A stretch of DNA of 64,000 bases from Cyclobacteriaceae bacterium. GTDB lineage: Bacteria > Bacteroidota > Bacteroidia > Cytophagales > Cyclobacteriaceae. The number at the start of each line of letters is the position of its first letter. Positions within the stretch are counted from its first letter, which is position 1. The notes under the pieces are model-generated. The model searched no databases. It was not told where the DNA came from and saw nothing but the letters and a program-made list of their open reading frames with translations. Made by a program: the position numbers and the translations under genes. Shown piece after piece: positions 23,890 to 33,725 of this stretch. The stretch is from positions 62,001 through 126,000 of the forward strand of contig JANQPQ010000052.1 of assembly GCA_028285445.1 (NCBI GenBank), in the 5' to 3' direction.

Positions 23890-26800
23890 ATGCCAAAGAA
23901 CCTAAAGAGAAACCTCTTTTTGCTATGCATCATGCTAGGTGCCACCGGGGCTTTGGCTCAAACCACCTATTATAGTCGCAATGATGCCACGGCGCCCAGA
24001 AACTGGGATGAAGCCGATTCATGGACGTTGAATTCCGACGGCTCCGGGCCCGCAGCGGCAATACCCGGTAGAGATGACAATGTCATAATCCTTTCAGGTC
24101 ACAATATCATCGTAGATAATGTTGCTGACAATGGCAGCGCCGGAGTTTCACCAGACGGCCTTTCAGATCCGCTGGTGGGTCCATTTAACAGCTCTAGTAG
24201 CTTAACATTTTACCAAACTGGAGATATTATAGTAAATGATGGGGGTACTTTGACTACCTCTACCCGCTTGATGGTTGCCGGAGATACGTACGTTTTTGGC
24301 TCTTTCGTGATTGGTGGTGATTTGATAAATCTTGGCCAGATGTTCATGACGGCCACCTCAGACTTCGATTCCGATGACGATCTCGTACTCTCAGGAAATA
24401 GTACTACCCGCATTGACAATTCAATGTCGTTTACAAACGACGATCTTTACATGGACCACCCAAATGCTTTGCTTTGTGGTGACGGAGCTCTTGAAGTTGG
24501 GGTAATGCCCAATACAGCAGAGGTTCAGTTTTTTAATGGAGCTTTTGAGGATCAGATTTGCCAGGCCTTTACAATTACCGGCTGTGCGGTGGTTACGGGG
24601 TGCCCGGGTTGCACATCATCGTGCCCCGCCTTTGATGGCCAGGGCGGTTTCACTATAGATCTCCCTACCGGCCCCAGCCTAACCGGTACCGGAGGCACAC
24701 TGATGTATGAAGAAAATGCTGTTGAGCCGGTGGATCCAGGCATTGTGGTAACATTCAGCGGTAGCTTTTTGCTATCTGCCACCGCGCAAGTGACTGGAAG
24801 CTTTATTATGGCCGAAGATTCATTGGCATTGATCGCCACCGGCGGCATATCAGCTTCATACAACGACACCAATGGACTCCTTTCCCTTTCCGGCTATGCA
24901 AACGCAGCCACCTGGCAAGCAGCGCTTAGAAATGTTACTTACGAGAATCTTAGTGACGATCCTACTTTAACTACGCGTACAGTAAGCTTTCAGATTAGTG
25001 ATGGGCTTACACCAAGTAATATCATCACCAGGGATATTGAAATTGAAGCCGTTAATGATCCTCCTGACGTAAGCACTATTTCAGGGTCTCCCACTCCTTT
25101 AGATTATATGGAAGGCGATATGGATGTGCCTGTTGATGATCAGATCGAAATTGATGATCCAGATGATGATAATTTGGAAGGTGCTACTATCAGCATTAGT
25201 AGTAACTATGTAGAGGGTGAGGACTTTCTTGATTTTGCAAATGCATTCGGAGTCACCAAGGTTGGGTTTGATGCCATGACAGGGGTTCTTACGCTAACAG
25301 GAACCTCTTCCATTGCCAACTACCAGATGGCTTTGCGGGCCGTTACCTATGAAAATACCAGCGAGGATCCAGATAATAGTACCAGAACAGTAAGCTTTGT
25401 TGTAAATGACGGTGACGCTGACAGTGATCCATTTGATAGGGATATCAATGTTATTCCGGTTAACGATAAGCCTACTATTGCTGGAACACTTACGGCACTA
25501 ACTTATGAGGAAGACTCCGGACCAATAGCCATTGATACTGGGATTGAAGTAGACGATGTAGATGATGTAGATTTGGAGGGCGCTGTTGTTTCGATAATCG
25601 GCAATTATCAGGCATCGGAAGATTTTTTGGAGTTCACTAATCAAAATGGAATTACAGGCAATGTTGTCGACGAGGTACTAACGCTTACTGGAAATGCCAC
25701 CTTAGCTGAATATCAGACTGCCCTCCGATCAGTAACCTATAAGAACACCAATACCCTAAATCCAAATACTCTTACCCGCACTGTACGCTTCGTTATCAAC
25801 GATGGTGATGATGACAGTGACCCATTTGAAAGGGAAATCAATATTGAGCTGAGGAATGATGCCCCTACCATCAGCGGTACCGTAACCGCCCTGGATTACA
25901 ATGAAGGGGTCGGCGCAGTGGTTATAGACAATGCAATTTTGGTTGATGATGAAGATGATACCAACCTGGAAGGTGCAACCATTCAAATATCAAATAACTA
26001 CGAAGCCTCTGAGGATGTCTTGGCATTCACTAATCAGAATGGCATCACTGGAAATATAGTTGGCAGTACACTAACGCTTGCCGGGTCAGCCACTTTGCTC
26101 GATTACAAAAATGCGCTGCGGTCTGTTACTTACGAGAACACCAACGTGCTTAATCCAAACACCAATCCCCGAACTATAAGATTTGTAATTACTGACGGAG
26201 ACGACGAGAGCATGGCTTTCGAAAGGCAAATCAATATTATACCGGAAAATGATAAAGCGGTAATTACCGGCAGTTTGTCTACCCTTCTTTATAATGAAGA
26301 AGCTGGCCCAGTGCAGATTGATGGCAATATTGAAGTAAGCGACGTCGATGATGAGGAGCTTGAAGGCGCTGTTGTTAGTATTACGGGTAATTATCAAGCT
26401 GGAGAAGATGTGCTGGCTTTTGTCAACCAAAATGGCATCACTGGTAATTTGGTAGATGAGGTACTTACCTTGTCAGGAACGGCTACCCTGGCCAATTACG
26501 AGACTGCCCTCCGGTCAATCACCTATGAGAATACCAATACGGTAAACCCCAGCCTGTTGCTAAGAACGGTTCGTTTTGTAATTAATGATGGCGATGACGA
26601 CAGTGACCCTTTCGAAGGAGATATTCAAATCCAGTTGGTGAATGATGCCCCTGGAGTGACCGGCACCTTAACTGCCCTTAATTATAATGAAGATAGTGGT
26701 CCGGTTCCTCTCGATCCCGCTTTTATTGTCAGCGATGAAGATGACACTGATCTGGAAGGGGCAACCATTGAAATCTCAGACAACTTCCAGGCTTCAGAAG

Positions 26801-29580
26801 ATGTATTAGCCTTTGTTGATCAGAATGGTATTTCCGGCAATTTCACAGGCAGCACACTAACTCTAACCGGAACAGCCACATTGGCCAACTATCAAATTGC
26901 TCTGCAGTCCATCACCTACGAAAATACCAATACCGAGAATCCTAGTACACTGCAGCGCACGGTTCGCATACTTATAACCGATGGTGAAGATGAAAGCACC
27001 CCATTCGAAAGGGAGATCAACATAATTCCAGAAAATGACAAGCCTACAATTACCGGCGCCCTCACAGCCCTCACCTATCAGGAAGAGGCGGGGCCGGTAG
27101 CAATTGATACTGGCATTGGAGTAGATGACGTGGATGATACTAATCTGGAAAGTGCAGTTGTGAGCATAGTCACCAACTACCAGGCAGGAGAAGATATGCT
27201 GGCTTTCACCGATCAGAATGGTATTACAGGTAATATCGTCGATGAGGTTCTTACGCTAACGGGAAGTGCCACCCTGGCCCAGTACCAGGACGCACTCAGG
27301 TCGATCTCTTATGAAAATACCAACCTCGTTAACCCCAATACCAGTACGCGCACCATCAGATTTATAGTAAATGATGGAGATGATGACAGCGACCCCTTCG
27401 AGCGCGATATTGAGATTCAGCTTGTAAATGATGCTCCAGGCATCACTGGCACATTAACCGCGCTCAATTACACCGAAGGAAGTGGCCCTCAACTTCTGGA
27501 TAACGGCTTGGTTCCTACTGATGAGGATGACGTCAACCTGGAAACCGCTACGATCACAATTGTAAGCAACTTTAATGCAGCAGAAGATGTACTGGCCTTT
27601 ACTGATCAGAACGGCATAACAGGCGACTTCACGGGTAACACGCTAGCGCTTACCGGTAGCGCTACGATAGCAGACTATCAATCTGCTCTACAAAGTATCA
27701 CCTACGAAAATACTAACCTTCTAAATCCTTCAACTGCCGTTAGAACAGTGAGGTTTACAGTGAATGATGGCGACGACGAAAGTCTGCTTTTCGAAAGGGA
27801 TATTAACATCATTCCAGAAAACGACAACCCTACCCTCTCCGGCACAGTTGCAGCCCTGTCATACACCGAAGGGATGGGTCCCGTAGCCATTGACTTAGCG
27901 TTGACTCCTGCAGATGTAGATGACGTGCAACTTGAAAGCGCCGTTATTTCCATCATTGGCAACTACCTGGCATCAGAGGATTTGCTAGCTTTTACTGATC
28001 AGAACGGCATAACCGGTAGCATTGTGGATGAAGTACTAACTCTAACTGGAACTGCTTCCCTGGCCGATTACCAGGTCGCCCTACGCAGTATCACTTATGA
28101 GAACAGTAATACCGTAAATCCTAATACGAATACGCGCACTGTCCGCTTCGTAATAAATGATGGCGATGGAGATAGTGGTCCCTTCCAAAGGGATATCACC
28201 ATCGTGCCCGAGAATGACCCACCGTCAGTTACCACTACCAGTACCGACCTGATCTACAATGAAGGAGATGGCCCGGTAATTTTGGATGGAGGAATAACAG
28301 TGTCCGACGGTGACGACGCCAATATAGAAAGTGCTACAGTTATGATCTCTTCCAACTTGCAGGCTGCCGAGGACATCCTTGCTTTTACAGACCAAAGTGG
28401 CATCACCGGAGCGTTCAATACAGGAACTTTAACGCTTTCTGGATCGGCCACCTTGGCCGACTACCAAACTGCCCTACGCACTATCACTTATGAAAACATT
28501 AGCATGGCGCCTTCTACTGCCACACGCATCGTGTCCGTAACTATTAATGATGGTGATGATGATAGCCCTATTGCTACTAGAAACATTGTAATTGTACCGA
28601 TAGTTGAAGGTTCCCTGCTAACCGGTTCCGGGGGTATCCTTGACTATACTGAAGGTGATGGAGCACTGGTAGTTGACAACGGTATGACAATCACCGACCC
28701 TGATGACATTAACCTGGAAGGAGCTAGAATTGCGGTTTCAGCCAATTATGTTCAGGGAGAAGATGAACTGGGTTTTACTAACACGGCCAGCATTACAGGA
28801 GCATTTAACTCCAGCACGGGAGTCTTAACTCTCACCGGCACTGCCCCAGTAGCTGATTATCAATCAGCAATAAATGCAGTGACCTATCTTAACAACAGCG
28901 AAAATCCGTCTTCCCTGGTAAGAACTGTTGATTTCTCAGTGGATGATGGCGACATCCTTAGCAACGCAGTATCTCGTCAGATCAATGTCATTCCGGTGAA
29001 CGACAACCCCACTCCAGTTGATGATACCTTTACCGGGCTTGAAGATCAAGACTTGACTGGCAATGTACTCACCAACGATACTGATCCTGAGGGAGATCAG
29101 CTGACTGTCTCAACCACGGTCCAATCATTGCCTCAAAACGGCTCAGTAGCATTGCAGACCGATGGTAGCTTTACCTACACGCCAAACAATAATTTCTTTG
29201 GCACAGACGCATTCAGCTACGAAGTCTGTGATAATGGCACACCAAGCCTTTGCGCAGTAGCTATGGTAACCTTGACTATTGATGAAGTTGATGAGCCAGT
29301 TATAGTATATCAGGCCGTTTCGCCAAATGGTGACAACTCCAATGACACCTGGGTAATCCAGGCCATTGACGAATACCCCAACAATAATGTGCAAATATTC
29401 GATCGCTGGAATGCCCTGGTCTACCAGCGTAGTGGCTATGACAATGATGCGCAGGCCTGGGCAGGTGATGCCAATGAAGGTTTAAATAAGGGGGAATTGC
29501 CTGATGGCACTTACTTCTACATTGTAGACCTCGGCGATGGCAGCGAGTTATTGAAAGGATTTTTGGTTCTGAAAAGATGA
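23890..29580 (+). CDS. Giant repeat adhesin with T9SS type-B sorting domain
   Basis: About 1,896 residues from the ATG at 23890; a TTG five codons upstream is less likely. In order: signal peptide (LFLLCIMLGATGALAQ), a ~215-residue N-terminal beta-solenoid-like region (TYYSRNDATAPRNWDEADSW...), and 11 tandem beta-sandwich repeats of ~131 residues rich in DDxDD and NDGDDDSDPF, which probably bind calcium. A Big_9/cadherin-like domain follows (GNVLTNDTDPEGDQLTV, GTDAFSYEVCDNG), then a CHU_C/type-B gliding-associated C-terminal domain (VSPNGDNSNDTW, IFDRWNALVYQRSGY, DGTYFYIVDL, KGFLVLKR). The C-terminal domain marks it as T9SS cargo displayed at the surface. Its TGA stop overlaps the ATG of the PorP/SprF gene. 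A role in adhesion or surface filaments is inferred from the architecture. Confidence 0.95.
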   Translation: MPKNLKRNLFLLCIMLGATGALAQTTYYSRNDATAPRNWDEADSWTLNSDGSGPAAAIPGRDDNVIILSGHNIIVDNVADNGSAGVSPDGLSDPLVGPFNSSSSLTFYQTGDIIVNDGGTLTTSTRLMVAGDTYVFGSFVIGGDLINLGQMFMTATSDFDSDDDLVLSGNSTTRIDNSMSFTNDDLYMDHPNALLCGDGALEVGVMPNTAEVQFFNGAFEDQICQAFTITGCAVVTGCPGCTSSCPAFDGQGGFTIDLPTGPSLTGTGGTLMYEENAVEPVDPGIVVTFSGSFLLSATAQVTGSFIMAEDSLALIATGGISASYNDTNGLLSLSGYANAATWQAALRNVTYENLSDDPTLTTRTVSFQISDGLTPSNIITRDIEIEAVNDPPDVSTISGSPTPLDYMEGDMDVPVDDQIEIDDPDDDNLEGATISISSNYVEGEDFLDFANAFGVTKVGFDAMTGVLTLTGTSSIANYQMALRAVTYENTSEDPDNSTRTVSFVVNDGDADSDPFDRDINVIPVNDKPTIAGTLTALTYEEDSGPIAIDTGIEVDDVDDVDLEGAVVSIIGNYQASEDFLEFTNQNGITGNVVDEVLTLTGNATLAEYQTALRSVTYKNTNTLNPNTLTRTVRFVINDGDDDSDPFEREINIELRNDAPTISGTVTALDYNEGVGAVVIDNAILVDDEDDTNLEGATIQISNNYEASEDVLAFTNQNGITGNIVGSTLTLAGSATLLDYKNALRSVTYENTNVLNPNTNPRTIRFVITDGDDESMAFERQINIIPENDKAVITGSLSTLLYNEEAGPVQIDGNIEVSDVDDEELEGAVVSITGNYQAGEDVLAFVNQNGITGNLVDEVLTLSGTATLANYETALRSITYENTNTVNPSLLLRTVRFVINDGDDDSDPFEGDIQIQLVNDAPGVTGTLTALNYNEDSGPVPLDPAFIVSDEDDTDLEGATIEISDNFQASEDVLAFVDQNGISGNFTGSTLTLTGTATLANYQIALQSITYENTNTENPSTLQRTVRILITDGEDESTPFEREINIIPENDKPTITGALTALTYQEEAGPVAIDTGIGVDDVDDTNLESAVVSIVTNYQAGEDMLAFTDQNGITGNIVDEVLTLTGSATLAQYQDALRSISYENTNLVNPNTSTRTIRFIVNDGDDDSDPFERDIEIQLVNDAPGITGTLTALNYTEGSGPQLLDNGLVPTDEDDVNLETATITIVSNFNAAEDVLAFTDQNGITGDFTGNTLALTGSATIADYQSALQSITYENTNLLNPSTAVRTVRFTVNDGDDESLLFERDINIIPENDNPTLSGTVAALSYTEGMGPVAIDLALTPADVDDVQLESAVISIIGNYLASEDLLAFTDQNGITGSIVDEVLTLTGTASLADYQVALRSITYENSNTVNPNTNTRTVRFVINDGDGDSGPFQRDITIVPENDPPSVTTTSTDLIYNEGDGPVILDGGITVSDGDDANIESATVMISSNLQAAEDILAFTDQSGITGAFNTGTLTLSGSATLADYQTALRTITYENISMAPSTATRIVSVTINDGDDDSPIATRNIVIVPIVEGSLLTGSGGILDYTEGDGALVVDNGMTITDPDDINLEGARIAVSANYVQGEDELGFTNTASITGAFNSSTGVLTLTGTAPVADYQSAINAVTYLNNSENPSSLVRTVDFSVDDGDILSNAVSRQINVIPVNDNPTPVDDTFTGLEDQDLTGNVLTNDTDPEGDQLTVSTTVQSLPQNGSVALQTDGSFTYTPNNNFFGTDAFSYEVCDNGTPSLCAVAMVTLTIDEVDEPVIVYQAVSPNGDNSNDTWVIQAIDEYPNNNVQIFDRWNALVYQRSGYDNDAQAWAGDANEGLNKGELPDGTYFYIVDLGDGSELLKGFLVLKR
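24680..29010 (+). repeat. Eleven coding repeats, exact 393-bp period with A/B alternation
   Basis: Aligning on the conserved [TDLNS]-Y-x-E motif places repeats at 25102, 25501, 25894, 26287, 26680, 27073, 27466, 27859, 28252 and 28642. A diverged first copy lies before them. Seven consecutive intervals (25501 to 28252) are exactly 393 bp, and the flanking ones are 399 and 390. Copies alternate: type A (25501, 26287, 27073, 27859) has VDEVLTL and DGDDDSDPF or close variants, while type B (25894, 26680, 27466) has DEDD and a short TLTL/TLAL turn. This gives a 786-bp super-repeat. Confidence 0.93.
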
Positions 29581-30470
29581 TAAGGGCACTGGTAACCATA
29601 TTGACCGTGACTATGCTGGGCCTTCAGGGGATTGCCCAGACTGAAGCCACTTATGCGCAATACATGTTCAATGGGTTGGCCATTAATCCAGCCTATGCCG
29701 GAACACACCCATCTCTAAGTATCAGCGCACTCTCTCGCCTGCAGTCTATTGGAGTTGACGGTGCACCAAACACTCATACCTTTACCGCACATACAGCACT
29801 AAAGGAACAGAAGATTGGTCTTGGGTTCCTGCTCATCAATGATAACATTGGAGTTACGGATCAGAAAGGCGTCTATATCTCCTACGCCTACAAAATCAAG
29901 TTTGCCAATTCAACCTTGTCATTTGGTTTACAAGGAGGCGGCACATTCGTGGATGCCAACTATTCTGGTTTGCGAATACTTAATCCCGGTGACCCCACCT
30001 TCTCCGAAGATATCACAGAATTTAGACCCAATGTGGGCGCTGGTGTATTCTTCCACAGCAAATACTTCTACGCTGGTGCCAGCGCACCGCAAATGCTTGA
30101 TGAAGGCGATTCCAGAGTTACCCAGATCAGGCCCATTATCGTAACCAGTGGAGCTGTATTTACACTAAGTGAAAGTTTAAAGGTGAAGCCCAATATTCTA
30201 TTTAGAGTTGTCAATCAAAAAGCGGTTGAATTCAACTACAACACCAATTTCCTTATTAAGGATGTACTTTGGATTGGTGCCTCCTACAGACCACAAAATA
30301 CTATTAATGGGATATTGGAGCTGCAAATCACCGATCAACTTCGGCTGGGCTATTCACATGAAGTTTCTACCAACGACCTCGGCAACGCCAATTCTGGTTC
30401 ACATGAGTTTATGCTCAACTATCAACTTAGATTCAACAAGAAGGGAGTGGTAAGCCCAAGATATTTCTAA
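29577..30470 (+). CDS. PorP/SprF family T9SS-associated outer-membrane protein
   Basis: This 297-residue protein has a signal peptide (VTILTVTMLGLQGIAQ) and the family's start, TEATYAQYMFNGLAINPAYAGTHPSLSISALSRLQSIGVDGAPNT, followed by KIGLGFLLINDNIGVTDQKGVYISYAYKIKF. The remainder forms barrel strands ending LNYQLRFNKKG. SprF-type proteins are outer-membrane barrels encoded next to individual T9SS adhesins and needed to export or anchor that partner. The 4-bp overlap with the adhesin gene makes that partnership nearly certain here. Confidence 0.95.
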   Translation: MIRALVTILTVTMLGLQGIAQTEATYAQYMFNGLAINPAYAGTHPSLSISALSRLQSIGVDGAPNTHTFTAHTALKEQKIGLGFLLINDNIGVTDQKGVYISYAYKIKFANSTLSFGLQGGGTFVDANYSGLRILNPGDPTFSEDITEFRPNVGAGVFFHSKYFYAGASAPQMLDEGDSRVTQIRPIIVTSGAVFTLSESLKVKPNILFRVVNQKAVEFNYNTNFLIKDVLWIGASYRPQNTINGILELQITDQLRLGYSHEVSTNDLGNANSGSHEFMLNYQLRFNKKGVVSPRYF

Positions 30471-30471
30471 C

Positions 30472-32661
30472 ATGAAATTGAAGCTCACATATGGCCTCCT
30501 TTTCATATTGCTCTCAACTGGCAGCTGGGCGCAACGTAACATTGGTAACCTGTTCGTAAAGAATGAATTCAAAGGCGACCAAATGTATATCGACCTCTAT
30601 TATGAACAAGCCATTAAACACTACGAACAAGCGGTTAAGAAAAATGATGGCAATAAGCTATTGAAGCTGAAACTCGGTAATAGCAACTACCTATTAGGTA
30701 AGTATGCTGAAGCTGCTAAGTGGTATGGCGAGGTATTAGATAATGATCCGCCGCCTACCAGTCCGCTTTACAAGTTATATTACGCGGAATCACTGCTAGG
30801 CTCTGGGCAACTTGAGAAGGCCAAAGAATGGTACCAGGCTTACCAGTCACAGTCTCCTGACTCCAAGCGAGGTACTGCCCGAATTACCGGTATTGAACAT
30901 TGGGGTATATTTGCCAGAGACTCGGCGATAGCTGAAATCTCCCCTCTACCATTCAACACGGAATACGCTGAAATAGCGGCCACACCTTTTGGCGATGGCA
31001 TTCTCTTCTCCAGTACCCGGGGTAAACCGGGATTTATCGACCATGATTATTTACGGGAAGAGGACCTCTATGATATCTATGAAGCTGGCAATAATGGCGG
31101 CACCTGGGCCGAGCCTAAACCCTTCGACAAGGTGATCAACTCCAAGTTCCACGAAGGCCCGCTTACGCTTTTCCCTGCTGGGAATAAGATGATGATAACC
31201 CGGACTAATCAGCGTGACAATAAACCAGTTGTTAGTGCCGATGGGACTACCAAGTTGCAAATTTACACTGTTGAGAAAACAGGTGACCTCTGGGCGAATG
31301 TCCAAGCTGCCTCGATCAACAATGTAAGATACTCCGTAGCCCACCCTGCCCTTAATGCTACTGGTGATACCCTCTATTTTGCCTCGAACATGCCCGATGG
31401 TTACGGGGGTGTAGACATTTACATGACCACACTTAGTGACGGTCAATGGTCACCACCGGAGAACCTGGGCGATATTATCAATACCCAGGGCGATGAGCTT
31501 TACCCCTACTTTGGTAATGGCCGCTTATTCTTTGCCTCAAACGGTCATGCTGGTATGGGCGGTTTAGACATCTATAAAGCCATCATGCGTAATGGGCGTG
31601 TGGTTGGAGTTGCTAATTTGGGCTCTCCTATCAACACGCATCAGGATGATTTCGCACTAAGTATAGCCATTGGGGGTAGAAATGGCTTTATCACTTCCAA
31701 TCGTGATGGTGGCCTGGGTAAAGACGATCTCTATTCCTTTACTTTCAACCAAATGCCGGTTGAGGGGATTGCCATCCAGGCTCAGGACCAAAGCCCGATT
31801 GGAGGAGTGGACATATTGGTGAAGCGGGATGGACAGATATTGGGTCAGGCTTTAACCGATGCAGATGGACGTTTTCATTTGCAAGTTCCCTTTGACACCA
31901 ACCTGCAGATTGAAGCTTCCAAAGAAGGGCATGATGTCAACGCTAATTACCAATTTTCCACCGCGGCAAAGCGTTTCGACTTAGATACACTTGTAATTGA
32001 ACTCCGCAAGCAAGACCTATTTGCCAACGGAAAAATATATGACAACGAAACTGAGCAGTTGATGCGTAACGTTTTGGTAGTACTTGAAAACCTAACTAAT
32101 GGGGAAAGAGATTCACTGCTTACCGCTAGAGATGGCCAGTATAAATTCCCAATAAAACCCGGTTATCGCTATCAGATAACCGCCAGCAAGAACCAGTTTA
32201 TAGCCAGCGGCGCCGAGTTCACTTCAGAGAATATCGAAAAAGGTAGCATCACCAATGATATAGTACTGGAAGAAGTTTTCATAGACAAGGAAGAGATCCG
32301 TTTCGATTTTAACAAAACCAATTTACGCACTGATACCCGGCCGGCTCTCAATCGTATCCTGGCTTTGATGAAAAAATATCCCGACTATTTCCTTATCATT
32401 GGTGCCCACGCGGACGCCCGTGGAACGAAAGAATATAACCAGGAGCTCTCCGATAACCGCGCCCAAACAGTATTACGCTTCTTCACCTCTCGCGGTGTGC
32501 GTAACTCGCAAATCATAGCCCGTGGCTTTGGTGAAAGCCTGGTGCTAAATCGCTGTTCTGATGGCAATACCTGCGAGGAAGTAGAACATTCACGTAACCG
32601 TCGGGCTGAACTAAAGGTAGAAAAGGAGTTGCCGGAAGAAGAGTTAGAGGGAAGGAATTGA
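30472..32661 (+). CDS. OmpA-family lipoprotein-like scaffold with TPR, PD40 and CarboxypepD-like domains
   Basis: This 729-residue protein begins 1 bp after the SprF-like gene. In order: signal peptide (YGLLFILLSTGSWAQ), TPR helices (~35-140, YYEQAIKHYEQAVKKNDGN), PD40 beta-propeller blades (~165-430, with FASNMPDGYGGVDIYMTTL, FASNGHAGMGGLDIYKA and ITSNRDGGLGKDDLYSF), and two carboxypeptidase-regulatory-like beta domains (~435-600). A C-terminal OmpA domain (~615-720) carries FDFNKTNLRTDTRPALNRI and HADARGTKEYNQELSDNRAQTV, which bind peptidoglycan. This layout resembles PorE/SprE-type T9SS accessory proteins that tie outer-membrane complexes to the cell wall. Confidence 0.94.
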   Translation: MKLKLTYGLLFILLSTGSWAQRNIGNLFVKNEFKGDQMYIDLYYEQAIKHYEQAVKKNDGNKLLKLKLGNSNYLLGKYAEAAKWYGEVLDNDPPPTSPLYKLYYAESLLGSGQLEKAKEWYQAYQSQSPDSKRGTARITGIEHWGIFARDSAIAEISPLPFNTEYAEIAATPFGDGILFSSTRGKPGFIDHDYLREEDLYDIYEAGNNGGTWAEPKPFDKVINSKFHEGPLTLFPAGNKMMITRTNQRDNKPVVSADGTTKLQIYTVEKTGDLWANVQAASINNVRYSVAHPALNATGDTLYFASNMPDGYGGVDIYMTTLSDGQWSPPENLGDIINTQGDELYPYFGNGRLFFASNGHAGMGGLDIYKAIMRNGRVVGVANLGSPINTHQDDFALSIAIGGRNGFITSNRDGGLGKDDLYSFTFNQMPVEGIAIQAQDQSPIGGVDILVKRDGQILGQALTDADGRFHLQVPFDTNLQIEASKEGHDVNANYQFSTAAKRFDLDTLVIELRKQDLFANGKIYDNETEQLMRNVLVVLENLTNGERDSLLTARDGQYKFPIKPGYRYQITASKNQFIASGAEFTSENIEKGSITNDIVLEEVFIDKEEIRFDFNKTNLRTDTRPALNRILALMKKYPDYFLIIGAHADARGTKEYNQELSDNRAQTVLRFFTSRGVRNSQIIARGFGESLVLNRCSDGNTCEEVEHSRNRRAELKVEKELPEEELEGRN

Positions 32662-32672
32662 TATCTCGTCGT

Positions 32673-32722
32673 TGTCATCCTGCTTGTCTCGAGATCTCGG
32701 GGAGCCCTGTCGAGGGATGACA
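32673..32722. repeat. REP-like palindromic element at convergent gene ends
   Basis: TGTCATCC (32673-32680) and GGATGACA (32715-32722) are perfect inverted arms. The interior contains further palindromes (CGAGATCTCG) and an imperfectly paired CTTGTC/TCGAG region. It sits between the 3' ends of the OmpA-family gene and the hydrolase gene. It could act as a bidirectional terminator and looks like a dispersed intergenic repeat. Confidence 0.6.
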
Positions 32723-32739
32723 GTTGGTAATTATGCCTA

Positions 32740-33618
32740 CTATTTTACCTTCACTCCCACCGTTTTCAATAAAAACTCAGTCTGCACATCCCAATAGTCC
32801 GCGGGCATGCGGCCATTGGCACGGAGGGAATGGCTGGCGCCAGGGTATAGTTTGTACTGAAACTCCCTATTATCTTCTTTAATGAGCCGATCCAGAATGG
32901 CTAACGTTTCCGGAATGGGAATGCTTTCATCTTTCTCCCCCAGCAGCCATAAGCCCGGCATGGTCTGTTCTTTTAGGTAAGGGTAGGGATCAAATCCGTA
33001 GGGACCTTTTTCTTTGAGGCGCCTGGAAATCTCAGCTTGAGACAACGTCACCGCAGTACTACCGTCTCCGGTAATGTGGCTATAGGTATTCTCCTCGCCC
33101 ACCGTAACGGTAGGGCCTGAGATCAGAATCGTAAACATGATATTCTCTGCGGTAGCAGCTACAATGGGAATGATCCAGCCAGCCTGGCTTGCTCCCCAAA
33201 GTCCGATTTGATCGCCGTCTATGTCATCCCTACTTCTAAGGTACGCCACACCAGCACTAACATCTTTGGCAAGCAACTTAAGGTTTTGTTCGCTGGCATT
33301 ATATCGCTGTACATAAACACCGCCTGAGCCTCCAACACCACGTTTATCGTAGCAGAGGTAAGCAATTCCGAGTTTGGTAAAATGGCCAGCGGCAAACCGA
33401 CCGGCACTTTTTGGGGCCCTTCCTGAACCATGGGCACATACAATAGCCGGGTGTGGCCCCTCCTTTTGAGGCAGCCATAACCTACCATCCAGGATTACCC
33501 CCTCACTTTCAAACTTTACGTCTTCTGCTTTGTGGCGATAACTCTCCTGTGCGTGGCATTGCACGAAGAATATGCTAACGACCAAGGTTAGATGACCAAT
33601 CAGTAGTTTTCCTTTCAT
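32740..33618 (-). CDS. Exported alpha/beta hydrolase (dienelactone-hydrolase-like)
   Basis: This 292-residue protein has a signal sequence (IGHLTLVVSIFFVQCHA; the Cys may be lipidated). The hydrolase core has oxyanion region IVCAHGSGRAPK, YDKRGVGGSGG, nucleophile elbow GASQAG (Ser144), the acid in LLGEKDESIPIPE and His in LYPGASHSLR. A complete triad suggests an active carboxyl-ester or acyl-peptide hydrolase in the envelope. The substrate is unknown. Monocistronic and convergent to the adhesin operon. Confidence 0.88.
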   Translation of the reverse strand: MKGKLLIGHLTLVVSIFFVQCHAQESYRHKAEDVKFESEGVILDGRLWLPQKEGPHPAIVCAHGSGRAPKSAGRFAAGHFTKLGIAYLCYDKRGVGGSGGVYVQRYNASEQNLKLLAKDVSAGVAYLRSRDDIDGDQIGLWGASQAGWIIPIVAATAENIMFTILISGPTVTVGEENTYSHITGDGSTAVTLSQAEISRRLKEKGPYGFDPYPYLKEQTMPGLWLLGEKDESIPIPETLAILDRLIKEDNREFQYKLYPGASHSLRANGRMPADYWDVQTEFLLKTVGVKVK

Positions 33619-33725
33619 AAGCTAAGTAGATGAATGAAGTAAAGACTAGTACTAACTGGAAGAGTTGCCTGACTTTGAGCTTTTCTTGAGGCGAGTTTAA
33701 CCCGACAAAAGCGGTTCGGATTTAG

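Noticed and set aside
24552-26430. Several open frames on the minus strand inside the adhesin gene
   Set aside because: They are antisense to a strongly supported repeat protein; the repeated codons keep reopening the same opposite frames and nothing in them resembles a protein family.
24680-29010. CRISPR-like repeat array
   Set aside because: The periodicity is of coding repeats 393 bp long with no short identical repeats or spacers.
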